Assembly (NCBI GenBank): GCA_022775085.1
Contig: JALFJQ010000064.1
Coordinates: 1-64,000, forward strand
Reading direction: 5' to 3'
DNA length: 64,000 nt
Source of the DNA: Clostridiales bacterium
GTDB taxonomy: Bacteria; Bacillota; Clostridia; Oscillospirales; Oscillospiraceae
In this document: positions 26,219 through 35,127 of the stretch, piece after piece
Position numbering within the stretch: the stretch's first letter is position 1
Layout: each line of letters begins with the position of its first letter
Notes under the pieces: model-generated
Databases searched by the model: none
What the model was told of the DNA's origin: nothing
Seen by the model: only the letters and a program-made list of their open reading frames with translations
Program-made: the position numbers and the translations under genes

Positions 26219-27389
26219 AGTTTCCTCCTAACCGGCGGTATTCTTCAAAAAATTTGGGATACGATTTTTGGACACACTCCGCCCCGAGAATCGTCACCGG
26301 CTCTGTGCAGACAGTGGCGGCAATGGCGGCGGACATGGCGATGCGGTGGTCGTTGACGCTGTCCACGGTGCCGCCGGTCAAACCAGTGCCGTAAACACGA
26401 AGGGTGTTTTCGTCCGCTTCCGACCTGCCGCCCAGAGCCTCAATCATGGCAATGACGGAAGCCGCACGGTCGGATTCCTTCAGACGCAGGCGTCGAATAT
26501 TGGTAAATTCGGCACCGTGGCAGCAGGCAGCGGCCACGGACAGAATGGGCACCAGATCGGGAATATCTCCTGCCTCGATAATCAGCGATCCTTTGAGAAG
26601 TTTCGGCAGAAGTTCAGCGGCGGCCCGATCTCCCTGAGAGGAGTTCGGATCCAGTCCGTGAATATCCAGCTGACTTCCCAGCGTATTGGCAGCAAGGAAG
26701 AAGGCACCGTTGCTCCAATCGCCCTCCACGGACAGCGTTCCCGGGGAATGGAACTGCCGGGTACCGGGGCGGTCTGGGTCTGCGCCGAACAGGGATATAG
26801 CATCTTTTGTCAATTGAATGTAGGGTTTGGATTCGATCCGTCCGGTGATCTCCAGCTCGCTGGGCGCACCCAAAAGAGAAAGGGCGAGGGTGAGACCGGT
26901 GATATACTGACTGGACACGCTGCCGTCAATGCGGTAGTGCCCCGGACGCAGCTTTCCGGTACAGCGGATGGTATCGGCGGTGGGGCGGCTCAGGGTGCAG
27001 CCCATCCGCTCCATTTCCTCCCACATGGGAGACAGGGGACGCTGAGGCAGCCTGCCCTCCATTTTGAATGTGGCGTCCACACCCAGCGCACCGGCAACCG
27101 GCAGAAGAAAGCGCAGAGTGGAGCCGCTGTCATGAACCTGAAGTTCTGCCCGATTCGGAATCTCCCGCGCGGGGAGCACCGTATAGCCATTCTCCGTTCT
27201 TGCAATCTCCGCCCCCAGCGCGTTCAGGCATCCTGCGGTGGCATCCATATCCCGGCTGGATTCCGGGCATACCAGAACCGTGGGCGCATCCGCAAAGGCA
27301 GCGCAGATGAGCAGCCGGTGGGCTTGGGATTTGGAGGGGATCACAGTAATTTCTCCCCGTAAAGTCCGGGGCTGAATGGTAATATCCAT
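26199..27389 (-). CDS. aroA: 3-phosphoshikimate 1-carboxyvinyltransferase (EPSP synthase)
   Basis: Transfers enolpyruvate from PEP to shikimate-3-phosphate. The 396-residue protein has the PSKSQAHRLLI substrate motif (K20 region), DSGSTLRFLLPVAGAL and RLRLKESDRAASV. The loop corresponding to NAGTAMRPL in E. coli reads DSGSTLRFL, as in divergent (class II-like) enzymes; glyphosate response cannot be inferred reliably. It begins 3 bp after the aroB stop. Confidence 0.93.
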   Translation of the reverse strand: MDITIQPRTLRGEITVIPSKSQAHRLLICAAFADAPTVLVCPESSRDMDATAGCLNALGAEIARTENGYTVLPAREIPNRAELQVHDSGSTLRFLLPVAGALGVDATFKMEGRLPQRPLSPMWEEMERMGCTLSRPTADTIRCTGKLRPGHYRIDGSVSSQYITGLTLALSLLGAPSELEITGRIESKPYIQLTKDAISLFGADPDRPGTRQFHSPGTLSVEGDWSNGAFFLAANTLGSQLDIHGLDPNSSQGDRAAAELLPKLLKGSLIIEAGDIPDLVPILSVAAACCHGAEFTNIRRLRLKESDRAASVIAMIEALGGRSEADENTLRVYGTGLTGGTVDSVNDHRIAMSAAIAATVCTEPVTILGAECVQKSYPKFFEEYRRLGGNYEQYLR

Positions 27390-27392
27390 AAT

Positions 27393-28427
27393 TTACAGTC
27401 CTGCCTGAATAAAGGATTTCAGCTTGTCCACCGGGGTCGGCACGATGGCGCAGTCGCCGATGGCATTGGGAAGGATCAGCTTCACCAGATCACCGGAGCG
27501 CTTTTTGTCGGACAGCGCGTAGGAGAGAATTTCCTCGGCGGTGTCGTCGGTTGTGATGGGAAGCCCGAACTGCCGGAGAATCGACAGAATCCGGGGCGTA
27601 TCGGGACAGCCGCAGGCCCGGCTGACAATGGCCATGCCGATGGCAACGGACTTGCCGTGGGACAGGGTAAAGTTGCTTTTTGCCTCCACGCCGTGGCCGA
27701 TGGTGTGGCCCAGATTCAGTTTCATCCGCGCCCCGGCGTCGAATTCGTCCTCCATGACTACGTCCCGCTTGAGCTCCACACAGCGGGTAATGACGGCCTT
27801 CCGATCAAAATCCAGCCCCTTCTCTTCCAGATGGGCAAACAGCACGGGGTCGTAGAGAATTCCATACTTGATGACCTCGGCACAGCCGTCCCGGAAAATG
27901 TCGGCGGGCAGGGTATTCAGGGTGTCGGTGTCGCACAGTACCAGGCTGGGCTGGCAGAAAGCCCCGGCCAGATTTTTTCCCGCGGGCAGGTCGATGGCAG
28001 TCTTGCCGCCAACAGAGGAGTCCACCGCCGCCAGCAGGGTGGTGGGTACTTGCACGAACCGGATGCCCCGCAGGAAGGACGCCGCCGCAAACCCGGCCAG
28101 GTCGCCGGTGACACCACCGCCCAATGCGACGATCATATCTGTGCGGGTCAGGCCGCTTTGGGCCAGAAAATTCAGAAGCTCCAGAAAAACAGAGCCGTTT
28201 TTGCTTTCTTCCCCGGCGGGAAATACGAAATTTACTACAGAAAATCCGGCGCTTTCCAGACTTTCCGTCACCGCTTTCCCATACAGGGGAAACACGGTGG
28301 TTTCGCTGACCACGCAGATTTTCCGGGCCTTTCCCAGCTTTTTCACCTCAGTGCCCAGCTGAGGCAGCAGCCCGCTGCCAATGAGAATGTCGTAGGTTTT
28401 GGATGCGTTGACGGTCACAGTATTCAT
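27393..28427 (-). CDS. aroB: 3-dehydroquinate synthase
   Basis: NAD- and metal-dependent cyclisation of DAHP to 3-dehydroquinate. The 344-residue protein contains the NAD motif ALGGGVTGDLAGFAA, the VPTTLLAAVDSSVGGKTAIDLPAGKN stretch and the metal ligands in RDGCAEVIKYG and LNLGHTIGHGVE. The start overlaps the tyrA stop as ATGA. Confidence 0.95.
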   Translation of the reverse strand: MNTVTVNASKTYDILIGSGLLPQLGTEVKKLGKARKICVVSETTVFPLYGKAVTESLESAGFSVVNFVFPAGEESKNGSVFLELLNFLAQSGLTRTDMIVALGGGVTGDLAGFAAASFLRGIRFVQVPTTLLAAVDSSVGGKTAIDLPAGKNLAGAFCQPSLVLCDTDTLNTLPADIFRDGCAEVIKYGILYDPVLFAHLEEKGLDFDRKAVITRCVELKRDVVMEDEFDAGARMKLNLGHTIGHGVEAKSNFTLSHGKSVAIGMAIVSRACGCPDTPRILSILRQFGLPITTDDTAEEILSYALSDKKRSGDLVKLILPNAIGDCAIVPTPVDKLKSFIQAGL

Positions 28428-29254
28428 CCGTCCACCTCTTCCTTTCGCTTTTTTCCCTCGTCCAGAAGCTCCACCAGTTTGTTCATATCCTTATCCCGGA
28501 TGGCCTGTTGGTATTGCTTCAGGCTTTCAATGTAGTAGTCCAGCTCAAACAGCACATTGTCCCGGTTTTCCAGGAAAAGCTCTGCCCACATCTGGGGATT
28601 CAGCCACGCGACCCGGGTCAGATCCTTGTAGCTGCCCGCCGAAAAGCCCTTGTGCCTGAGGGCGGTGGGAGATTTGATGAAGGCGTTGCTCAGAATGTGG
28701 GGCATCTGGGAGGTAAAGGCGATCATCTTGTCGTGTTCCTCCGCAGTCGTCACGGAGAAGAAACCAAAATGGCAGGGCTTTAATGCGTCCTTGACCCGCT
28801 GGAGCAGGGCAATATCGTCGAACACCGGGGGCACCAGCACCATAGGCGCGCCACTGAACAGGTCAGCCCGGCTGTACTTGAAGCCGGAGAACTGGGAGCC
28901 GGCCATGGGATGCCCGCCCACAAAGGTGAAACCGTATTGCTTTGCCACAGGGAAGCAGCGCCCGCAGATCTCCCGCTTCACGCCGCAGCAATCCAGTACC
29001 AATGCGTCTTTTGAAATCAGATGGGCGTTCTTTTCCAGCCAGGCGGCGCTGCCGTCGGGATAAATGGCCAATAAAATCAGGTCGCATTTGGGGATGGTTT
29101 CCTCATTGAGCTTCCCATGCACCGCTCCTGCCAGCATGGCAAAGGACAGCATTGCCTCATTTCGTTGAATCGCGTAGACTGTGTGTCCCTCCAGCGCGTA
29201 GGCTCTGGCCAAGGAACCGCCGATCAGACCAAGACCAAGAATTCCTACATTCAT
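28424..29254 (-). CDS. tyrA: prephenate dehydrogenase
   Basis: Oxidatively decarboxylates prephenate to 4-hydroxyphenylpyruvate for tyrosine synthesis. At 276 residues it is a monofunctional short TyrA without a chorismate mutase or an obvious ACT domain. The NAD loop is GILGLGLIGGSLA (4-16), and VGGHPMAGSQFSGF carries the substrate histidine. It shows four-base overlaps with both aroF and aroB. Confidence 0.92.
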   Translation of the reverse strand: MNVGILGLGLIGGSLARAYALEGHTVYAIQRNEAMLSFAMLAGAVHGKLNEETIPKCDLILLAIYPDGSAAWLEKNAHLISKDALVLDCCGVKREICGRCFPVAKQYGFTFVGGHPMAGSQFSGFKYSRADLFSGAPMVLVPPVFDDIALLQRVKDALKPCHFGFFSVTTAEEHDKMIAFTSQMPHILSNAFIKSPTALRHKGFSAGSYKDLTRVAWLNPQMWAELFLENRDNVLFELDYYIESLKQYQQAIRDKDMNKLVELLDEGKKRKEEVDG

Positions 29255-30252
29255 ACCAGAACCTCACGAATCTTCTGCACCTTCCGGTTCAGCTCGTCGA
29301 ACTGGGGCGGGGTCAGGGACTGGGCACCGTCACACAGGGCGCAGGCAGGGTTGTTGTGAACTTCCACCATAATGCCGTCGGCACCGGCGGCAGCTGCGGC
29401 GTAGGCCATCGGGGCCACCAGATCGGCCTTGCCGGTGGCGTGGCTGGGATCGACAACCACGGGCAGATGGGTCAGGTTATGCAGCACCGCCACGGCGGAC
29501 AGGTCCAGGGTGTTGCGGGTAGCGGTCTCAAAGGTGCGGATGCCCCGCTCGCAGAGAATGACATTCGCGTTGCCCTCGCTCATGATGTACTCCGCGCTCA
29601 TGAGCAGCTCCTGAATGGTATTGGCAAGGCCGCGCTTCAGCAGAATGGGCTTATTTGTCTTGCCCAGCTCCTTCAAAAGGTCAAAATTCTGCATATTCCG
29701 GGCGCCCACCTGAATCACGTCTACGTCCGCGAACAGGTCAAGAGTGGAGATGTTCATCAGCTCTGTCACAATGGGAAGACCCGTGGCCTTCTTGGCTTTC
29801 AGCAGCAGCTGGATACCTTCGCCCTTCATACCCTGGAATGCGTAGGGAGATGTGCGGGGCTTGAAGGCGCCGCCCCGGAGCATGGTGGCGCCGGAGGCCT
29901 TGACGGCCTGCGCCACTTCAATGATCTGCTCCTCGGATTCCACGGAGCAGGGCCCGGCGATCATGGCGAAGTAGCCGCCGCCGATCCGGGCACTGCCTGC
30001 CTCCACAATGGTGTCCTGAGGGTGGAACTTTCGGTTCGCCTGCTTGAAGGGTTCCGAGACCCGCTTGACGGTCTCCACCATTTCCAGACTTTTCAGCAGG
30101 TCCATATCCACCCGGCTGGTATCGCCGATGAGGCCCAGGACGGTGACCTCCGCGCCCTGAGAAATATGGACGTCCAGATTCATGGTTTTCAGCCAGCTTA
30201 CCAGATGCTGCGTCTGCGCGGGGGTCGTTCCGGGTTTCAGAATTGCGATCAT
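29251..30252 (-). CDS. aroF: 3-deoxy-7-phosphoheptulonate (DAHP) synthase, type I-beta
   Basis: First shikimate-pathway step, PEP plus erythrose-4-phosphate to DAHP. The 333-residue protein has an N-terminal ferredoxin-like regulatory domain (1-70) and a TIM barrel (about 75-330) with the [33 protein letters not shown] and DPSHATGK motifs of the AroA-beta/KdsA group. I start at the ATG at 30252, behind AGGAGATG; the longer frame enters the attenuator terminator. It is the first structural gene of the aromatic operon. Confidence 0.93.
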   Translation of the reverse strand: MIAILKPGTTPAQTQHLVSWLKTMNLDVHISQGAEVTVLGLIGDTSRVDMDLLKSLEMVETVKRVSEPFKQANRKFHPQDTIVEAGSARIGGGYFAMIAGPCSVESEEQIIEVAQAVKASGATMLRGGAFKPRTSPYAFQGMKGEGIQLLLKAKKATGLPIVTELMNISTLDLFADVDVIQVGARNMQNFDLLKELGKTNKPILLKRGLANTIQELLMSAEYIMSEGNANVILCERGIRTFETATRNTLDLSAVAVLHNLTHLPVVVDPSHATGKADLVAPMAYAAAAAGADGIMVEVHNNPACALCDGAQSLTPPQFDELNRKVQKIREVLV

Positions 30253-30267
30253 AATTAACACATCTCC

Positions 30268-30306
30268 TAAAAAATAAGCGCCGCACGGGCAATTCGTGCG
30301 GCGCTC
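30268..30306 (-). terminator. attenuator terminator before aroF
   Basis: The 10-bp GC-rich stem CGTGCGGCGC/GCGCCGCACG (30278-30304) is followed on the minus strand by TTATTTTTT and directly by the aroF ribosome binding site. Its 5' arm can pair (6 of 7 bases) with GTGCTGC at 30336-30342, giving a possible antiterminator. Confidence 0.85.
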
Positions 30307-30351
30307 AAATTCTTGATTCAGCCTGGGAAATCTTTGCAGCACAAATCGCTA

Positions 30352-30420
30352 TTACTTTTTCAGACGAAAAAAGTAATAGTAGCAATAAAAGTAAGCGCTG
30401 CCTGTACGATCCGTAATCAT
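30352..30420 (-). CDS. aromatic-operon leader peptide (Tyr/Phe attenuator)
   Basis: A 22-codon ORF starts eight bases after GGAGG and has YFYCYYYFF at residues 10-18: five Tyr and three Phe codons in nine. The codons are covered by a 12-bp hairpin CTATTACTTTTT/AAAAAGTAATAG, with an outer pairing of GCAGCGC (30395-30401) and GTGCTGC (30336-30342). The terminator at 30268-30306 follows. Translation would stall when charged Tyr- or Phe-tRNA is scarce, freeing GTGCTGC to block the terminator and allowing transcription of the operon. The ORF and structures are seen; the mechanism is inferred from classical attenuators such as trp and pheA. Confidence 0.88.
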   Translation of the reverse strand: MITDRTGSAYFYCYYYFFRLKK

Positions 30421-30452
30421 GGATAGTACCTCCAAGTCCCTTTGCTGCGGAC

Positions 30453-30481
30453 ATTATACCACAGCACATGGAATTGTGCAA
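30453..30481 (-). promoter_or_regulatory. promoter of the aromatic operon
   Basis: TTGCAC (30476-30481), 17 bases including TGTGG, TATAAT (30453-30458) on the minus strand, 33 bases before the leader peptide. Confidence 0.8.
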
Positions 30482-30546
30482 GAGAAAAATGATAAGATTC
30501 TTCAGAATTTGACAAATCTATGGCCCCACTTTTACGGAGGGTCAGG

Positions 30547-30573
30547 AAAAGCGGCATCCATCGCGGATGCCGC
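30547..30573 (-). terminator. terminator after the VanZ-family gene
   Basis: The stem GCGGCATCC/GGATGCCGC with a 5-base loop is followed on the minus strand by TTTTCC, just beyond the vanZ-like stop. Confidence 0.75.
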
Positions 30574-30579
30574 TCAATT

Positions 30580-31173
30580 TTATTGCTGGACCAGCTTCCA
30601 GATAATCTCAGCCAAAAAGGGCTGTGCCAGAAACATGACCCCAAAGGCAGCGCCAAACACCACTGCCAGCTCCTTCGTTTTCCAGCTCGGCCGGATAGAG
30701 GGAAACAGTTTCAGTACCAGCCGCCCGAGGCACCAGCCGAGAATCGTTCCTGCTGTGTTGGTCATCAGATCGTTGATGTCCGTGGCCCGGAAGGTGAATA
30801 GCTGCAGCAGCTCAATACTCAACGAAAAGCCAAGTCCGAACAGTGCCGTCCAAAGAAAGGAGCGAAACCGCTTCCACAGGACCGGAAGAAAAAAGCCAAG
30901 AGGCACGAACAGAAGGACATTGAGCAGACTGTTGCGGTAATCGGAGAACATATACGCGAAGGGCACCAGATTGATGTTCCGGTCAAAACGGATATAAAGC
31001 AGGCTCGGCAGCCCCACCACCGCGTCCACGGCGGCGAGATACAATGCCATTACCAGATAACACAGCGCCCGGCGAGAATTGCGGAAGCAGCACCGATTCA
31101 GCAGCCAGAACAGGGGGATGAGAATGACAGCCGCGATCCCCGCTTCCAGGCACATGGCGAAAACGCGATACAT
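30580..31173 (-). CDS. VanZ family membrane protein
   Basis: A 197-residue protein with about five membrane helices and the VanZ landmarks NLVPF, NSLLNVLLFVPLGFFLP, SIELLQLFTFRATDINDLMTN. Members are named for low-level teicoplanin resistance, but most have no demonstrated function. I start at the ATG at 31173, five bases after GGAGGTGTCC; the upstream alternative would overlap the preceding gene. It lies 14 bp after the zinc phospholipase-like gene and is probably cotranscribed with it. Confidence 0.8.
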   Translation of the reverse strand: MYRVFAMCLEAGIAAVILIPLFWLLNRCCFRNSRRALCYLVMALYLAAVDAVVGLPSLLYIRFDRNINLVPFAYMFSDYRNSLLNVLLFVPLGFFLPVLWKRFRSFLWTALFGLGFSLSIELLQLFTFRATDINDLMTNTAGTILGWCLGRLVLKLFPSIRPSWKTKELAVVFGAAFGVMFLAQPFLAEIIWKLVQQ

Positions 31174-31187
31174 GGACACCTCCGGAC

Positions 31188-31739
31188 TCAGAAAACCGGC
31201 TTCAGGCACAAAATGGCCAGAACGCAGCAGCAGGCGTTCAGTGCGAACCGGGAGTCGTTGTGTATGTTGGATTCCGCCCGCTCATACTCCGCGTGGTAGC
31301 TGGAAATGGCCTCCATGATGGTGCGGGCGAAGGGAATCTCTACCTGAGGGTCCCGGTCCATGAATTGCAGGAAGTGCTCCTGAAGCGCGTCCTCATAAGC
31401 CTTGTGCTCTTTGAGCTGAACAGGAAAGGTATCGTTGTGGGCATAGGTGAAGGCATCCGTGGTATAGTGGATCAGCTTTCCCAGGGTGTAATAGTCGAAC
31501 AGATTCAGCTTTTCCTTCCGCTCCAGACGGGCAGAAATGGAACGCATGAACCGGCGTGCGTTTTTATAATTGTGTCCTCGCAGCCACTGGCAGCGGATGG
31601 AGCCTTTCAGATATGTAGCCGGATTCCGGTCCGGCTCAATGCAGCCGATCCGAAAGGCGATCTGGCAGGATTTTGGCGCGTCCGGCAGATAGTGCTCAAC
31701 CAGATACTGCGCAAGACGAAGATGACTTTTTCCGCGCAT
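31188..31739 (-). CDS. zinc-dependent phospholipase C-like protein
   Basis: A 183-residue protein resembling the Zn_dep_PLPC/S1-P1 nuclease fold. Candidate zinc ligands are H6 of the KSHLRLA start, D52-type acids, and the GKLIHYTTDAFTYAHND segment, with HAEYERAESNIHND near the C-terminus. There is no signal peptide, unlike secreted clostridial alpha-toxin, so it is probably an intracellular or housekeeping homologue rather than a toxin. The natural substrate is unknown. It is followed by vanZ. Confidence 0.7.
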   Translation of the reverse strand: MRGKSHLRLAQYLVEHYLPDAPKSCQIAFRIGCIEPDRNPATYLKGSIRCQWLRGHNYKNARRFMRSISARLERKEKLNLFDYYTLGKLIHYTTDAFTYAHNDTFPVQLKEHKAYEDALQEHFLQFMDRDPQVEIPFARTIMEAISSYHAEYERAESNIHNDSRFALNACCCVLAILCLKPVF

Positions 31740-31870
31740 GGAATTACCTCTTAAATTATAGTCTGAGGCAATTATAGCATATTTATCGGAGAAAATGTTA
31801 ATATTTCAGAATTTCATTGAAAGTCATAACGTTTTCCTTCTGTGACGCTGGCTGTTTGTGTTAAATAACG

Positions 31871-31897
31871 AAGCCGTCCCGGATTTTGGGACGGCTT
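31871..31897 (-). terminator. terminator after the pseudokinase gene
   Basis: The 10-bp stem AAGCCGTCCC/GGGACGGCTT with a 7-base loop is followed by CGTTATTT on the minus strand. The remaining bases between 31740 and 31870 show no gene. Confidence 0.7.
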
Positions 31898-31915
31898 TGC
31901 GCCATATATTGGAAA

Positions 31916-34900
31916 TTACTGTATGGTAAAGGGAAGCTTTGCCATTTCCATGCCCTCAATGTAAACACGCAGCTCATAGCTTCCGGCTCCCTGAGGTACT
32001 TTGGGGACAGTCAGCTCGCCGCATCTGGCATCACCGCCTGCCCAGAGGTTCTTCCAGAACGCCGTTTCGGTGGACACATAGTCCGGCAGCACATTGCCGT
32101 AAGCGTCCCGGATAACGTACAGGATCTCCACTTCATTGCCGGGCAGGTAGAAGCTCTTACTGCTGCGAATGGCGACGGAAATGCTTTCACCGGAGACAAA
32201 GGCGTCTGTATATGCTTCCTCCGCCACGTTTTCACAGTACCACTTTGACTGATTTGGTGTCCGCAGCAGTCTTGCTTCCGTATTTTCCGCAGAGAACTCA
32301 AATTGATTGAACGCCTCCGCTTCCGGACAGGTATAGCTGTGCACGCCGCCCAGTACAGTGGTTCCGTCTGCAGACTGAAGGGTCATTGCGTACTTGCCGC
32401 CGGGGATCTTCGGAGAGATCACAGCCTGAGGCTGGTCGCACTTTACAACACTTCTGCCGCTGCCGTCAACGGTGTAGATGAGCAGCCAGCCGCCCTCAGG
32501 GGCGTTGCCGGCGTAATCCCAACTCACCGTCAAAGACCGGGGTTGCGCGTCATCCACAGACAGCTGGGAGATCCGGATGGGGTTGGCGGTGATGCTGGTT
32601 CGGGCGGGCTGGGTCATACCGGAGGCAACCACCTCCACCGTGTAGCTTGCCGACGGGTCAATGCCGATAAAGACGGCCTCGGTTTCGGTGACGGTTTTCT
32701 GCTCGTCGTAGCCGCTGTCGCTGTAGCAGCGCACGGACCAGCTGTCCACCAGGACATCACCGGGGGTATCCCAATGAACGGTGATCTCGCTGTCACTGGA
32801 AGAGGATACCGTCAGATTATCCGCTACGATCAGCCGTGTTGCCACGAACTGAAGTGTTTTTTCACCGCCCAGTGTCAGTTCGCTGCCAGCGTCCAGCGTA
32901 AAGGTGTACAGCTTTCCGACGCTCAGACCGGAGATGGAAACGGAGTGCCCCTCGAAGGTCTCCTCCAGAGGCTCTTCATTTTCCGCGGAATAACGCAGCG
33001 TCCACTGTTCCGGTTCCTCACCCTCCACGGTAAAGCTGAGGACCACAGAACCATCCTCGTCGCCAGCCACAGAGTTAAAGGAGAGAACATTGGTGGCGGC
33101 ATCCGTTGTAAAAATATCGGAGGTCTTACCCACCAGTTTGTGGATGCCGTCGATTTCCAGTTGAATGGAATACAGTGTGCTCGGCTGAAGATCAGTAAAA
33201 ACGGCTGTGCCGCCGGTGAGAGGCTGGCTTTGGCTGTTTCCGTAGTTGTCGGAGCAGGTGACACGCAGCAGGGATTCCTCTGCTTCGGTATCAACGACGA
33301 CTGTCAGCTGATCTTTTGTTCCGCTGATCAGGATGCGGTTGATGGCCTGCAGATAGATATTCTGGTAGTACCAGAACCCGGCAAGACCGGCCAGACACAG
33401 GGCCAGCAGGAATGTCAGGGTGGCGATCAGCCGCTTGGTTCTGCGCTTGTATTTGGAATCGGCGTACTTTTTCTGACCTTTTTTCTTCTTCCTGGAAGCG
33501 GGAGGCTCCTCGTCCTCCATCACCGGGTCGAGGGGAATATCGGAGTCGTCGATCTCACCGGAATCCTCTTTTACGAAGGCGAAGGGATCCGGCGCGTCGG
33601 GGATCTCCGGCAGTACAACACCCTTGGGGGTATCGTGCTCGATCAGATCATCCGCTTTGGCGAGGACTCCGGAAAAATCATCCTGGGTTCCTTTCCAGGC
33701 CGGCGTTTCAGGCTGGTTAAGCTCCGGATCGGGTTCGAATCGATCGGGGGACGATTCAGGCAGACTGGAATCCACCTCGTCCGCAGGCGTGTCCGGTTTG
33801 GAAGCGATGACATCCGGTTCGGCAGGGACGTCGCCCTTTCCGGGCATGTCGTCAGGAATATCCGCCTGATCGGTGCCCGGGGTTTCGGCGCCGGGGACTT
33901 CCTGCGGTTCAGCTGGTTCCGCCCCGGATGCCGGAATCTCTTCCGCCGCGGGCTCTGTCGGGACAGCTTCATCGGCGGCGGCTGTATCCAGCTGCGCGGA
34001 ATCCTCTGCGGGAGCCGCTTCGTCCTCGGATGCAGACTCTGCGCCGTTTTCGGTAATGGGTGCATCCGTAAAGACCGGGGGCGCGACCTGCGTAATGGGT
34101 ACGTCGTTGACCGCGTTGCGCTGCATATAGGAAGCCAGCGCCTTTTCCAAAGCGGCGGGATTTTCCCATCTCTGCTTGGGATCCGGATGGATCGCCTTCA
34201 TAATGATTTCCGCCAGCTCATAATCGGCGTTCACCGGTGAGGGGAGTGCCTCCTCAGGGGCTTTCCCCCGGAACGGAAGCTGACCGTCATTATAGAGCTG
34301 ATACAGGATCATGCCAACGGCATAGGTATCCGCCGTCAGGTTCAGAGCGGCCATGGGGTCAAACAGCTCCGGCGGTGTGTAGGGACTCTGGTCCTTTTTC
34401 GGCAGCGCCGTGTAGCTCAGGGCATCCAGAGAAATGAAGCCAAGATCACCGATCCGGTACTGCTTTTTGTCGGAAACAAAGATGTTCGCGGGCTTCAGCG
34501 CCACATACAGGGAGCCGGCCTGACGGCAGGCAGTCAGCGCCGCACAGAGATCCAGGCCAAGGTTCATGGCTTCCAGCTGGGTCACCGGGCTGCGCCGCAG
34601 GTGCTTTTCCAGAGACCGCTTGTAGCTTCCCACCAGGTAGACCTGATAGCCCAGCCGTTTGCGGGTGATGGGAACCATTTGCCAGCTCTCGTAGGAAAGA
34701 AAGCCCTCCTGTCGGGACAGCTGCTTCAGGAACTCTGCCTCCTTGAGCACATCTTCCCCCAGCGTGCGGTAGTATTCCATGGCATCAGCCGGATCTTTAT
34801 ACGCACCTGCCAGCAGAAGCGCGTCCATCTGGGTCTGCGTGGCGGGAATGGTGATGATTTTGATGATGTACTTTTTATCTGTGTCTTCCTTGATGGCCGG

Positions 34901-34987
34901 ACTGCAGCTTACGCCATCGTGATCACTGATGGGCTGCCCTATAGTGAAACCGTCCAGCAAAGGGGAGATCAAATTGGGTTCAGACAA
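31916..34987 (-). CDS. membrane-anchored protein kinase-like protein, probable pseudokinase with FN3-like ectodomain
   Basis: A 1023-residue protein. Residues 1-290 have the fold of a Ser/Thr kinase: K43 (IIKII), SLYVALKPANIFVSD as catalytic loop, DLG at 181-183, YTPPELF as the APE motif and the QRW arginine near 273. The HRD aspartate is replaced: 161-163 read YVA, and the glycine-rich loop is absent. It is therefore probably catalytically dead. Residues 300-495 are a Pro/Ala/Glu-rich linker, 499-519 a basic cluster, 520-541 a single membrane helix, and 550-1023 an outside region with several fibronectin-III-like repeats. The start is TTG with GGAGG eight bases upstream. It is divergent from the zinc-ribbon gene. 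Confidence 0.85.
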   Translation of the reverse strand: MSEPNLISPLLDGFTIGQPISDHDGVSCSPAIKEDTDKKYIIKIITIPATQTQMDALLLAGAYKDPADAMEYYRTLGEDVLKEAEFLKQLSRQEGFLSYESWQMVPITRKRLGYQVYLVGSYKRSLEKHLRRSPVTQLEAMNLGLDLCAALTACRQAGSLYVALKPANIFVSDKKQYRIGDLGFISLDALSYTALPKKDQSPYTPPELFDPMAALNLTADTYAVGMILYQLYNDGQLPFRGKAPEEALPSPVNADYELAEIIMKAIHPDPKQRWENPAALEKALASYMQRNAVNDVPITQVAPPVFTDAPITENGAESASEDEAAPAEDSAQLDTAAADEAVPTEPAAEEIPASGAEPAEPQEVPGAETPGTDQADIPDDMPGKGDVPAEPDVIASKPDTPADEVDSSLPESSPDRFEPDPELNQPETPAWKGTQDDFSGVLAKADDLIEHDTPKGVVLPEIPDAPDPFAFVKEDSGEIDDSDIPLDPVMEDEEPPASRKKKKGQKKYADSKYKRRTKRLIATLTFLLALCLAGLAGFWYYQNIYLQAINRILISGTKDQLTVVVDTEAEESLLRVTCSDNYGNSQSQPLTGGTAVFTDLQPSTLYSIQLEIDGIHKLVGKTSDIFTTDAATNVLSFNSVAGDEDGSVVLSFTVEGEEPEQWTLRYSAENEEPLEETFEGHSVSISGLSVGKLYTFTLDAGSELTLGGEKTLQFVATRLIVADNLTVSSSSDSEITVHWDTPGDVLVDSWSVRCYSDSGYDEQKTVTETEAVFIGIDPSASYTVEVVASGMTQPARTSITANPIRISQLSVDDAQPRSLTVSWDYAGNAPEGGWLLIYTVDGSGRSVVKCDQPQAVISPKIPGGKYAMTLQSADGTTVLGGVHSYTCPEAEAFNQFEFSAENTEARLLRTPNQSKWYCENVAEEAYTDAFVSGESISVAIRSSKSFYLPGNEVEILYVIRDAYGNVLPDYVSTETAFWKNLWAGGDARCGELTVPKVPQGAGSYELRVYIEGMEMAKLPFTIQ

Positions 34988-35051
34988 TGCTATCGCCTCC
35001 TCTTACCCGATATAATAATGGAAAAGACGGAAAAAAGCAATACTTTTGTTG

Positions 35052-35080
35052 TTGTAATTCCCAGAAATACGTGGTATAAT
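35052..35080 (+). promoter_or_regulatory. promoter of the zinc-ribbon/Big2 gene
   Basis: TTGTAA (35052-35057), 17 bases, TATAAT (35075-35080), with a TGG extension before the -10 box. Confidence 0.75.
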
Positions 35081-35127
35081 GTCAAACAGTATTGACGTAT
35101 AGTCGTTCGATAACTGGAGGCATCAGA

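Noticed and set aside
32303-34240. 645-codon plus-strand ORF opposite the pseudokinase gene
   Set aside because: Antisense frame of a low-complexity GC-rich gene; no ribosome binding site or motif.
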